64,000 nucleotides of DNA from an uncultured Lachnospiraceae bacterium (GTDB taxonomy: Bacteria; Bacillota; Clostridia; Lachnospirales; Lachnospiraceae): assembly GCA_934320895.1 (NCBI GenBank), contig CAKRFY010000012.1, forward strand, positions 10,004 to 74,003, given 5' to 3'. This document shows positions 18,931-27,377 of this stretch, piece after piece. Position 1 is the stretch's first letter. Each line of letters begins with the position of its first letter. Below the pieces are notes generated by a model. That model saw only the letters and a program-made list of their open reading frames with translations. It made no database searches and was not told the origin of the DNA. The position numbers and the translations under genes were made by a program.

Positions 18931-21432
18931 TTATTTAGTTTTTTCTATAATAAAATTCTGTAACAAGTTTAACTCAAAATTAAGATAATGTAAAGGCTCT
19001 TTCATTCTAATGTTTAATCCAATCTGATTCATTATTTCAATTCCATAAAATAACTCCTCATCCGATATATCGTTTTTTGAAAAAGCTGCCCTTTGAAATA
19101 TATCTCCAAGGTTTTTAATATCACATATTTCTGATAATCCCTCCATATATTCATCATCTGAAAGCTTCTCAAGTCTTCTTCCATATGCACCCATATACCT
19201 TGCCATATATCTTCTTGATACCAAAAGTATCTCCGAATTACCATCTGCTTTTCGTATTGCTCTTCTATACGAAAGATTAAATAATTTTTGCCTTACAAAA
19301 AGCATATACACCCCAAACATCACAACAGCTAGCACAATGAGCACTATTATCTTCACATAGTTTGGTATTTCTATCCTCACCTTCTCAGATGACTTACCTT
19401 TTACATCTTTATCTAATTTATTTTTATCTGCAATAGAATCCTTATTCTGACTTTTATCGTTTTTATTATCATTGTTGCCAGACATGTTCTTTTTATCAGC
19501 TACATCTTTTTTATCCTTTGATATATTACCTTTTTTATTATCCGACTGTGGTATTTTAGTATTTGTATGATTTATATCATTTTTGTTGTTATCTTTTTGT
19601 AAATTAGAGTTTTCTGTCGGTTCAGCAGTATTCTTTATATTATCTTCATTTTCAGAATAAGCCGATGATTTCGTCATATCAACAGGAATCCAGCCCACAC
19701 CTTCCTTATATACCTCAGACCATGCATGTGCATCATTATCATGCACATATGCCACATAATATTTCTTTACAACTTTTCCTCTATCATTCTTTTTAACCAA
19801 CATTTCAAACTGACTTGGCGATACCATATATCCAGCCGCATATCTGGCAGGAATATCTTTTAACCTTAAAAGAAGTGTTGAAGCTGTAGCAAAATGTTCA
19901 CAATATCCCTTTTTATTTTCGAAAAGAAAATAATCAAGATAATCCTTTCCAAAAGGAAGCGTTCCAGGATTAGTAGTATACTCTGTATCAGACTGCAACG
20001 CTTTTCTTATAAGGTTGCACTGAAGTCCAGTTTTTTCACTAAACTTTATGTTTTCTGCAAATGCTCTTAATCTCCCATCTTCAGGTATGGCAAGATAATT
20101 ATTTTCAACATATTTCCAATAATTAACATCATTTATAATACCATTCTCTCTATTCAAAAGAACATTATATTTCTCTAAAGACATATCATAATATTTTATA
20201 TAATACCTGTCAGCTTTTCTTGTTATGCTTCTCTCAGAATCATTTAACTTTATGCCATTATCAAAAATCTGACTACTTTTGCCATCAGATGATCTATTTG
20301 TATTTATATGCAATAAATCACTAAAATAAGGCAATGACAATTTCTCCCCACCATTCTTTACCTCATTTTCATATTTAATCTGCATATTCATATGAACAAA
20401 ATTATCTTTTCCATCTGATATGAGGTTTACGGATTTATATCCATATGAAAATATATTCCTGAGACGATAAGAATAAAATTCTGAATCATCTGCACTACTT
20501 GTCCATCTGTTATCTTTATATGTGTCAGCGCTAAATTCCTTAAAATATATGTTAGATTTTGGTCTTTTATCAAGTGTTACACTGAATATGTTTTTACCTG
20601 TATACACTGGTGAAATATTTGTCATTCTTCCTGAAGAACTTTTGTTCTGAATATCTTCAACTATATTTAATGCAATATTTTTTATTGTATTTTCATATCC
20701 ATGCTGCCTTTTCAAAACCTCCGCATTTTTTGACAAAATTTTTTCTTTTGTCATCTGCTCAGTAAATTCTGCCGTTATCATACAAAATGCCATCACGGCA
20801 AACATAATAACATATCCCACGACCTTATTTTTCTTTCCCATCTTCCGGTTTGTAATTGAAAATATTATACCGACAGCACTGGCAACAATCAGTATGCAAC
20901 TTTTTACTGATGGTGTTTTTCCGTACATTAACCCAAGTGCAATAATCGCCACTGTGGGAAAACAACTCCACGTTCTGCTCTTCAAACTGAAAATACATAC
21001 AGCCATTATTAATATTAAAATCCCAATTATAATAATAACTGCTGCTTTTCCACTACTTTCAGACTGTAAGTTGCCCAAAACATCAGAAATATTTAAATCA
21101 TCGCCTGACGTATATTCCTGTTTTTTTACCATAATATACGCTAAAAGTACATTTATATTTTCCTGCAGATAATCTGTTTTTAGTAACGCATAAATTCCAA
21201 AAGCCGCTGTATATCCTATATAAAGAATATTTTTTAATATATTACTACACATACCTGTTAACGTAAAAATCAACGAGAAAATAACTACCGCCAGATATAT
21301 GTCTCTGTAATTTTTCGGATAAGCAAATACATCACAAAAACTAAGATAAATTCCGACTGCCATAGTCCCCATAAATACCCCAGCTAAGAACATAATCTGC
21401 CTCTTTTCTCGTTTTACACTATACAATTCCAT
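18931..21432 (-). CDS. Membrane transglutaminase-like protein
   Basis: An 833-residue protein. Residues 12-225 hold about seven hydrophobic segments. An extracytoplasmic region follows, with a transglutaminase-like core whose triad is Cys511 (GYCEHF), His569 (DAHAWSEV) and Asp585 (WIPVDMT). A Lys/Asn/Asp-rich linker, another membrane helix (about residues 688-708) and a C-terminal cytoplasmic domain of the DUF4129 kind come after. With the DUF58 and MoxR genes upstream it forms the widespread moxR-DUF58-transglutaminase module, often tied to envelope stress or protein maturation. The substrate is unknown. Confidence 0.87.
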   Translation of the reverse strand: MELYSVKREKRQIMFLAGVFMGTMAVGIYLSFCDVFAYPKNYRDIYLAVVIFSLIFTLTGMCSNILKNILYIGYTAAFGIYALLKTDYLQENINVLLAYIMVKKQEYTSGDDLNISDVLGNLQSESSGKAAVIIIIGILILIMAVCIFSLKSRTWSCFPTVAIIALGLMYGKTPSVKSCILIVASAVGIIFSITNRKMGKKNKVVGYVIMFAVMAFCMITAEFTEQMTKEKILSKNAEVLKRQHGYENTIKNIALNIVEDIQNKSSSGRMTNISPVYTGKNIFSVTLDKRPKSNIYFKEFSADTYKDNRWTSSADDSEFYSYRLRNIFSYGYKSVNLISDGKDNFVHMNMQIKYENEVKNGGEKLSLPYFSDLLHINTNRSSDGKSSQIFDNGIKLNDSERSITRKADRYYIKYYDMSLEKYNVLLNRENGIINDVNYWKYVENNYLAIPEDGRLRAFAENIKFSEKTGLQCNLIRKALQSDTEYTTNPGTLPFGKDYLDYFLFENKKGYCEHFATASTLLLRLKDIPARYAAGYMVSPSQFEMLVKKNDRGKVVKKYYVAYVHDNDAHAWSEVYKEGVGWIPVDMTKSSAYSENEDNIKNTAEPTENSNLQKDNNKNDINHTNTKIPQSDNKKGNISKDKKDVADKKNMSGNNDNKNDKSQNKDSIADKNKLDKDVKGKSSEKVRIEIPNYVKIIVLIVLAVVMFGVYMLFVRQKLFNLSYRRAIRKADGNSEILLVSRRYMARYMGAYGRRLEKLSDDEYMEGLSEICDIKNLGDIFQRAAFSKNDISDEELFYGIEIMNQIGLNIRMKEPLHYLNFELNLLQNFIIEKTK

Positions 21433-21436
21433 AAAA

Positions 21437-22423
21437 CTAACCCTTTTTCTCCATTTCCATCAACATATCAATATTAACAACAAAATTTTCTTCTGAAACA
21501 TTTTTTCTGCCATCGTAAGAATTTATTTCACATAATGCCCTATAAAGTTCTTCCATATTCGAAACATATGCTTTTCTTACATATTTTTGTCCGAAATCAT
21601 ACCAAATAAATATAATGTTATTTCCAGATTCAATCGCCTGATTTCCTACAATACTCCACTTCTCAAATTCTTTTCCAATTTCTTTTCTATTTAAAGGCTT
21701 CGTTTCAATATAGTAACAAAGATAATTTTCGCATCCATCTGAAAATTCTTTTACATAAATCTCATCACTTTTTGCCGAAAGCTTCCAGTGTATATTTCGA
21801 AGTTTATCACCATTTCTATACTCACGCACATGGCTAAATTCTCCAGTATTGCTTTTTTTTACGCTTACAAGTTTTTCAATTTCATTACTTATATCTTCCG
21901 CAGATTCTGTAATTTCTCCATCTATCACTGGTATAATGCAAGTTGCATTGTCTTTATTTTTTATCTTTTTTGTAAGTTTAAAGAATCCAAGATAATCATA
22001 AACACTTATCTTTTTAATCGAAACAACGTACTTTCCGGACAAAATCTCACCATCATTGCCCCTGAAACTGTATAAATGTTTTTCCACTCTTCTGACTGAA
22101 CACCACTGTTCAATAATAGTCTTTTTACTTTTCATAGTATAAGGGTCAAGGCAATTTACTGTAAGTAATACCCTTCCACTCGGTAGGATACTTCTATTTT
22201 CAATAGTCAGTCCAATCTTAAGTTCCCCACTTCTGTTAACAACAGGTTCAGTTTCAAGTTTTACCTTAATATTCAAAATCACGCTCAAATTCATTAAAAA
22301 CATTATACTTCCAACCAGAATCTCCGTATAAAAAATAAATAGCATGCCATTACTTTTATACAATACTGCCAGATAAAGAGTGACTATCACCCCAAAAATA
22401 AATGTCAAAATCCTCCCTATCAT
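21437..22423 (-). CDS. DUF58 protein
   Basis: A 328-residue protein with two N-terminal membrane segments (residues 4-48) and a beta-rich region. The DUF58 core is GEFSHVREYRNGDKLRNIHW followed by KLSAKSDEIYVKEF. The C-terminal portion resembles a von Willebrand-like fold. It lies seven bases after moxR and four bases before the transglutaminase gene, so the three are co-transcribed. DUF58 proteins are thought to partner the MoxR ATPase. Confidence 0.87.
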   Translation of the reverse strand: MIGRILTFIFGVIVTLYLAVLYKSNGMLFIFYTEILVGSIMFLMNLSVILNIKVKLETEPVVNRSGELKIGLTIENRSILPSGRVLLTVNCLDPYTMKSKKTIIEQWCSVRRVEKHLYSFRGNDGEILSGKYVVSIKKISVYDYLGFFKLTKKIKNKDNATCIIPVIDGEITESAEDISNEIEKLVSVKKSNTGEFSHVREYRNGDKLRNIHWKLSAKSDEIYVKEFSDGCENYLCYYIETKPLNRKEIGKEFEKWSIVGNQAIESGNNIIFIWYDFGQKYVRKAYVSNMEELYRALCEINSYDGRKNVSEENFVVNIDMLMEMEKKG

Positions 22424-22430
22424 TTTCCCC

Positions 22431-23402
22431 TCATTTCTTTAAACTTCTTTTTATCCCAGGTGCCTTTACTCCCTTACATATCTTTTCCACAGCCATCTCA
22501 GATGAAATTCTTTCACTTATAGCACGCCTTGACATAAGAATCCTATGCGGAGCTACCTTCAAAAAAGCATCATTAACATCTTTTGGTATTACATACTCTC
22601 TGTTATCAAGAAATGCAAATGCTTTTGATAATTTTGTAAGTGCAATCGTTCCTCTCGGACTTACACCAAGCTGTATATAATCACTTTTTCTCGTAGCCTG
22701 AATAAGCCTGCATATATAATCATAAACTTCATCAGATATAAACATTTCTTTGACATACTTTCTTATATTTAAAAGTTCTTCCCCACTAATAACGGACTCT
22801 ACCCCTTCTGACATATGCATTTTTTCATAATCTTTCTCGCAATTTTTTGCAATGTTTATCTCATCCGCAAGTGAAGGATATCCCATAGAAACACATATCA
22901 TAAATCTGTCAAGCTGAGATTCAGGTAAAAGCTGTGTTCCTATGCTGCCCTCTGGATTCTGAGTTGCTATAACGATAAATGGCTCAGGAACATTCCTTGT
23001 TACTCCATCAACAGTCACACTCTTTTCTTCCATCACTTCAAGAAGTGCTGACTGCGTTTTGGGAGACGTCCTGTTTATCTCATCCGCGAGGAAAAAATTG
23101 CACATTATCGGTCCTGGCTGGTAAACAAATTTTTGCTGCTGCCTGTCATACATATTAAATCCGGTAATATCAGCCGGCATAACATCCGATGTAAACTGTG
23201 TCCTTCTACTTTCAAGACTCATTGCTTTTGCAAATGACATTGCAAGTGATGTCTTTCCAACTCCCGGAACATCATCAATAAGAATATGCCCCTCAGCTAA
23301 AATAGCTGCCATAACACTTCTTATACACTCATCTTTTCCTATTATAACCTTTCCAACTTCTTTCAAAACTTTAATACAATCTGAATAATATTCTTCTCTC
23401 AT
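22431..23402 (-). CDS. MoxR-type AAA+ ATPase
   Basis: A 323-residue AAA+ chaperone-like ATPase. Walker A is DDVPGVGKTSLA, Walker B FLADEINRTSPKTQSALLE and sensor 1 VIATQNPEG, the MoxR order. The ATG at 23402 is chosen because AGGG lies five bases upstream; the frame extends to a TTG at 23438, but that extension runs into the terminal repeat of the inserted segment. The gene starts 20 bases after the truncated protease frame stops, so transcription from the protease promoter could now drive this operon (inference). Confidence 0.9.
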   Translation of the reverse strand: MREEYYSDCIKVLKEVGKVIIGKDECIRSVMAAILAEGHILIDDVPGVGKTSLAMSFAKAMSLESRRTQFTSDVMPADITGFNMYDRQQQKFVYQPGPIMCNFFLADEINRTSPKTQSALLEVMEEKSVTVDGVTRNVPEPFIVIATQNPEGSIGTQLLPESQLDRFMICVSMGYPSLADEINIAKNCEKDYEKMHMSEGVESVISGEELLNIRKYVKEMFISDEVYDYICRLIQATRKSDYIQLGVSPRGTIALTKLSKAFAFLDNREYVIPKDVNDAFLKVAPHRILMSRRAISERISSEMAVEKICKGVKAPGIKRSLKK

Positions 23403-23442
23403 ATCCCTATCTATACCTTTCTTAATTTTTTCGCACAACAGC

Positions 23443-23763
23443 CCCCGTATCTATAAAACCTACCATAACTCCCTGCCCATACATAGACAAGTTAGGTTGA
23501 TTCCTTACCTTTGTAATTCCCGCCGATGCAAGAACCGGTTCTGATGACATAAGACCATAACATGCTGGTATAAAAAAAGCTCCATTATTTATATTACTGC
23601 GAACTTCATTTCCCCTGACATATGCTATTGCAAATCTTTCAGATATTATCTGATAACATCCCTCACCGTATTTATCGGTCAAATATTTTTCATCACCATA
23701 ATACTCTACGAGATAATCCTGATATTCCTGCGAAATCGCAGCTTCCATACATAGCTTATTCAT
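23443..23763 (-). pseudogene. Subtilisin-like S8 protease, N-terminal part of an interrupted gene
   Basis: It encodes about 107 residues of the protease prodomain and the first catalytic block, YGQGVMVGFIDTG, including the catalytic Asp. Beyond 23443 the frame enters the inserted segment, adds Ala-Val-Val-Arg-Lys-Asn and stops at 23422. Its continuation is the fragment at 16682-18110. On its own the peptide cannot be active. Confidence 0.85.
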
Positions 23764-23811
23764 ATTATTATAATTCCCTACTTTTCATATTATTACATTA
23801 TGAAAAACAAA

Positions 23812-23837
23812 GACCAGAGTGACATTTCACTCCGGTC
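23812..23837 (-). terminator. Terminator of the carboxypeptidase gene
   Basis: On the minus strand GACCGGAGTG pairs with CACTCTGGTC across a six-base loop, followed by TTTGTTTTT. It lies directly after the stop at 23844. Confidence 0.85.
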
Positions 23838-23843
23838 TGTTAT

Positions 23844-25502
23844 TTAAAAGTCAAAGAAATTTTTGCCAAAACTCTCTCTAGTACTTTTACGTTTTCCTGA
23901 ATAAGCTGCATTTTTTGCTGCCGAGTTTTTATCATTTTTAGATGACGACTTAGCATAATGCTTACTGTGATTTCTTCTCACATTCTTTTTTGATGAATCT
24001 CTTTTATCCTGTCTGGTTCTTTTGGCATGGTTTTTTCTTCCCATCTTACTTTGATATCCACCATGTCTTTTTTTATTTCCTGCTGCAATAACAGATCTGC
24101 CTGTAACTGCAAAAATTATAAATATCACAAGCACAATTATCACACAAAGTATAATAATTGAAATAACAGGATTGTCAAAGATAAAGCTAATCAAATTATA
24201 AATCGCACCTGAAATGCCATCTCTTATGCCTGTAAATATTTTTCTGAATATCGATGGATTTGCATTTGTTTTTTCAATAGCTTTTATCTCTTTACTTACA
24301 ACTTTCCTTGATGCCTCATCAAGATGTGTTTTCTTTGTACTGTCGTAGATAATATTACTTGAACCCACAGTCTTTCCTGCATAGGTATAAGTAACTTTTC
24401 CTATAATGTTCTTTCCATCTCTGATTTTTACATCTTTATTGTAAACAATCTTCTGCTTAGCCTTTGAAATTTTAACTTTATTTGGAAGTACAACACTAGA
24501 CTCATCCTCAAATCTTACAGGAGAATTCGAACTATTGAAAAAGCTTCCATAATTGTCAAATAAATCCTCATTAATTTTTGAATCACCCTCTCCCACATTA
24601 TGCTTTTTATATTTACCAAAGCAATAATTAAGGAGTTTTATCGTATCTGTATACTGATTAGGTTCACCATTTTTCTGGCTAGTAGACTTCATAACAACAC
24701 AAACAAGCTGCATACCATCTTTTTCTGCAAACGTTATAAGTGTATTTCCCGCAATATGTGTATATCCAGTCTTTCCACCTATACAATATTTGTATCCATA
24801 TTGAGGATACTCATCAGGATTTATGGCCTCATGGTGGTTTAGCCATATTCTCTTTGTTTTATGTTTATTTGTCTTAGCACATGTATATCTAGGTGTATTG
24901 CATACTTTTCTAAACACTGAATTCTTCAGTGCTGCTCTTCCGATCATCGCCATATCATAAGCTGAGGTATAATGGTTAGGATCTGGAAGACCATTTGGAT
25001 TATTGAAATGTGTATCTTTAAGACCAAGCTGTTTAACACGCTTATTCATCAGATTTACAAAATCCTTCACACTTCCTGAGACATGTTCTGCCGCTGCAAG
25101 ACAAACCTCATTCGCCGATTCAAGCATGATTGCATAAAGGCACTGCTCCATTGACATTTTCTCGCCAGGCTCAGAAAATACTGTCGAATCCCCTGCACTT
25201 ATTCCATATGCAGCTGCCTTTGAAAACTTAACTGTATCACTCGGAGAACTGTTTTCAGCCGCAAGCAATGCCGTAAGAACCTTAGTAATACTTGCCGGGT
25301 AGCGTTTCGTATGCATATTCTTTCCATATAAAACAGTTCCCGTAGAAACTTCCACAACAACTGCCGAACCACTTACAAGACTCTTTTTTGAAGGTCCCTT
25401 AGGCCACGCATCTGACTTAGCCTGTACATTTACCCCTGATACTAGACTGCAACATAAAATAACTACAGCCATAAATGATGATAAGATTCTCTTTGTCTTC
25501 AT
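23844..25502 (-). CDS. D-alanyl-D-alanine carboxypeptidase (S11 penicillin-binding protein)
   Basis: A 552-residue exported enzyme that trims the terminal D-Ala of peptidoglycan stem peptides. A signal peptide spans residues 1-28. The active-site motifs are Ser71-x-x-Lys74 (YPASITKVLTALL), Ser129-Ala-Asn131 (ESANEV) and GGKTGYTH near residue 248. The catalytic part is followed by a DacA/DacF-like C-terminal domain, a membrane helix near residues 445-467 and a very basic Lys/Arg/Ser tail of about 80 residues. That tail is longer than in typical DacF and may bind the envelope or the division site. Downstream is a clear terminator. Confidence 0.93.
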   Translation of the reverse strand: MKTKRILSSFMAVVILCCSLVSGVNVQAKSDAWPKGPSKKSLVSGSAVVVEVSTGTVLYGKNMHTKRYPASITKVLTALLAAENSSPSDTVKFSKAAAYGISAGDSTVFSEPGEKMSMEQCLYAIMLESANEVCLAAAEHVSGSVKDFVNLMNKRVKQLGLKDTHFNNPNGLPDPNHYTSAYDMAMIGRAALKNSVFRKVCNTPRYTCAKTNKHKTKRIWLNHHEAINPDEYPQYGYKYCIGGKTGYTHIAGNTLITFAEKDGMQLVCVVMKSTSQKNGEPNQYTDTIKLLNYCFGKYKKHNVGEGDSKINEDLFDNYGSFFNSSNSPVRFEDESSVVLPNKVKISKAKQKIVYNKDVKIRDGKNIIGKVTYTYAGKTVGSSNIIYDSTKKTHLDEASRKVVSKEIKAIEKTNANPSIFRKIFTGIRDGISGAIYNLISFIFDNPVISIIILCVIIVLVIFIIFAVTGRSVIAAGNKKRHGGYQSKMGRKNHAKRTRQDKRDSSKKNVRRNHSKHYAKSSSKNDKNSAAKNAAYSGKRKSTRESFGKNFFDF

Positions 25503-25686
25503 AAAGCCCCCCGCTTCCTATGTAAAACGCATATCTATCGTTTATTAAAATTTTCTATACTTTTATTTTTCAAACTCTTTCAATTTCTTAAAAAAGACTA
25601 ATCTTTTGGTAAGTTGCATTGCATATTTAACAAATATAATATATCATATACATGCCGTCAAAAACGACTTTAAATAAACAAAAAAG

Positions 25687-25758
25687 CACTCCCAGTAGGA
25701 ATCGAACCTACAACTGCCCCTTAGGAGGGGGCTGTTATATCCATTTAACTATGGGAGC
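25687..25758 (-). tRNA. tRNA-Arg (anticodon CCT)
   Basis: A 72-base cloverleaf reads on the minus strand: acceptor GCTCCCA/TGGGAGT (one G-T pair), D arm GTTA/TAAC, anticodon stem GCCCC/GGGGC with loop CTCCTAA, and T arm GTAGG-TTCGATT-CCTAC. T33 precedes the anticodon CCT, which reads AGG. The 3' CCA is not encoded. A T-run follows. Confidence 0.95.
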
Positions 25759-25814
25759 ACACAAAACATATTTTAGCATACTATGACTAAGTAGTCAAGA
25801 AAAGGAGATAATTT

Positions 25815-27281
25815 ATGTCAGATAATAATAATAATGATAATATAGACAACAATAATACAAGTAATAACAATGATAACTACGAAGAAGTCTGCTACATATG
25901 TCGCAGACCTGAAAGCAAAGCAGGTAAAATGATACACATTCCGAACAATATCTGTATCTGCAAGGACTGCATGCAAAAAACTTTTGATTCAATGAACAAT
26001 ATGAATTTAAATGGAGCATTTCCAAATATGCCTAATATGCCTTATATGGATATGTTTGGTTTTGGTATGCCAAACATGCCTGGCGGTGATGGTGTTCCAA
26101 ATTCTCAGAAAATCAAAAAAAAGAAACCTGCTGAAAAGAAAAAGACTGAAAATATACAAACAGGAGTTTTTGATATTAAGCATTTGCCTGCACCACACAT
26201 TATAAAATCAAAACTTGATGAATATGTAGTAGGTCAGGAATTTGCCAAAAAAGTAATGTCCGTTGCAGTTTACAATCATTATAAGAGAGTTCTATCAGAT
26301 GATATTGAAGAAAACGATGGAGTTGAGATTGAAAAATCTAACATGCTTATGGTAGGACCTACCGGATGTGGCAAAACTTATCTTGTAAAAACACTTGCAA
26401 AAATACTTCAGGTTCCCCTTGCCATCACTGATGCTACTTCTCTTACTGAAGCTGGATATATCGGAGATGATGTCGAAAGTGTTCTCTCAAAGCTTCTTGC
26501 AGCAGCTGACAATGATGTTGAAAAAGCTGAGCATGGAATCATCTTTATAGATGAAATCGACAAAATTGCTAAAAAGAGAAATACAAACAGCCGTGATGTA
26601 AGCGGTGAGTCAGTACAGCAGGGAATGCTCAAACTTCTTGAGGGAAGCGATGTTGAAGTTCCTGTCGGTGCGACAAGCAAAAATGCGATGGTTCCTCTCA
26701 CAACTGTAAATACACGAAACATTTTGTTCATCTGTGGAGGTGCCTTCCCTGAACTTGAAAAAGTCATCAAAAACCGACTTACAAAACAATCTTCCATCGG
26801 TTTTGAAGCTGAACTAAAGGATAAATACGATAAAGATGAAAATATTCTTTCGAAGGTTACTACTGAAGACCTCAGGGAATTTGGTATGATTCCTGAATTT
26901 TTAGGTCGTCTTCCTATAGTGTTTGCACTTCAAGCAATGACAGAAGATATGCTTGTACAAATCCTCACCCAGCCTAAGAATGCTATTTTAAAACAATACA
27001 AAAAGCTGCTTGCACTTGATGAAGTTGACCTTAAATTTGATGATGAAGCTGTTCACTGTATCGCTAAAAAAGCTTTGGAGAAAAATACTGGAGCAAGAGC
27101 TCTCCGTGCTATAATCGAAGAATTTATGCTTGATATTATGTATGAGATACCTAAGGATGATATGATAGGAAGAGTTACTATCACTGAAGATTATATAAAT
27201 CATAAAGGTTCACCGCTCATTGAAATGCGTGGAAGCGGTGAAGCAAAAATCCTGACACAGAGAGAACTTCCTGAGGCATAA
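25815..27281 (+). CDS. clpX: ATP-dependent protease ATP-binding subunit ClpX
   Basis: A 488-residue AAA+ unfoldase that feeds substrates to ClpP. An Asn-rich N-terminus precedes a four-Cys zinc domain (Cys26, Cys29, Cys49, Cys52). Residues 60-110 are a Met/Pro/Asn-rich linker and a Lys-rich segment not seen in typical ClpX, which makes it about 70 residues longer than usual. Walker A is GPTGCGKT, Walker B GIIFIDEID, the pore loop GYIG, and the ClpP-docking loop has the tripeptide IGF (SSIGFEAE). The ATG follows AAAGGAG. It stands alone, with no clpP or lon next to it. Confidence 0.94.
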   Translation: MSDNNNNDNIDNNNTSNNNDNYEEVCYICRRPESKAGKMIHIPNNICICKDCMQKTFDSMNNMNLNGAFPNMPNMPYMDMFGFGMPNMPGGDGVPNSQKIKKKKPAEKKKTENIQTGVFDIKHLPAPHIIKSKLDEYVVGQEFAKKVMSVAVYNHYKRVLSDDIEENDGVEIEKSNMLMVGPTGCGKTYLVKTLAKILQVPLAITDATSLTEAGYIGDDVESVLSKLLAAADNDVEKAEHGIIFIDEIDKIAKKRNTNSRDVSGESVQQGMLKLLEGSDVEVPVGATSKNAMVPLTTVNTRNILFICGGAFPELEKVIKNRLTKQSSIGFEAELKDKYDKDENILSKVTTEDLREFGMIPEFLGRLPIVFALQAMTEDMLVQILTQPKNAILKQYKKLLALDEVDLKFDDEAVHCIAKKALEKNTGARALRAIIEEFMLDIMYEIPKDDMIGRVTITEDYINHKGSPLIEMRGSGEAKILTQRELPEA

Positions 27282-27332
27282 TTTTTTGCAGATTATCGAC
27301 TAACACTCACCTCAAAAAGCACCATAATGATG

Positions 27333-27361
27333 ATTAGCGGTCATAAAATGTGACCGCTAAT
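27333..27361. terminator. Inverted repeat between convergent clpX and DUF885 genes
   Basis: ATTAGCGGTCA (27333-27343) pairs perfectly with TGACCGCTAAT (27351-27361) over a seven-base loop. It is followed by only a weak T-run on either strand. A shared terminator is the simplest reading. Confidence 0.6.
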
Positions 27362-27377
27362 TACCAAAAGTTTTATT

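Larger units (their letters stand above)
18111..23442. mobile_element. 5.3-kb inserted segment with terminal inverted repeats
   Basis: The left end GCTGGTGTGCGAA (18111-18123) is an inverted copy of the right end TTCGCACAACAGC (23430-23442), with one mismatch in 13; the match extends to 16 of 19. CCCC lies directly outside each end (18107-18110 and 23443-23446); allowing for the next base, a 5-bp duplication CCCCG is also possible. Removing the segment and one copy of the duplication rejoins the protease codons as Gly-Phe-Ile-Asp-Thr-Gly-Ile-Asp. The segment holds moxR, a DUF58 gene, a transglutaminase gene and araD, all leftward, and no transposase or recombinase. Base composition matches the surroundings. 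Mobilisation in trans is one explanation; a programmed or site-specific rearrangement is another. Confidence 0.72.

Noticed and set aside
18111..23442. Inverted repeats as a simple phase-variation switch
   Set aside because: Inverting the segment would not rejoin the protease halves, since the end repeats would still separate them; a target duplication fits insertion better.
16682..23763. Two separate paralogous proteases
   Set aside because: The fragments meet at the same residue, share no overlap and together give one full-length protein.
27333..27361. Inverted repeat after clpX as an operator or attachment site
   Set aside because: Its place between convergent stop codons makes a terminator the simpler reading.
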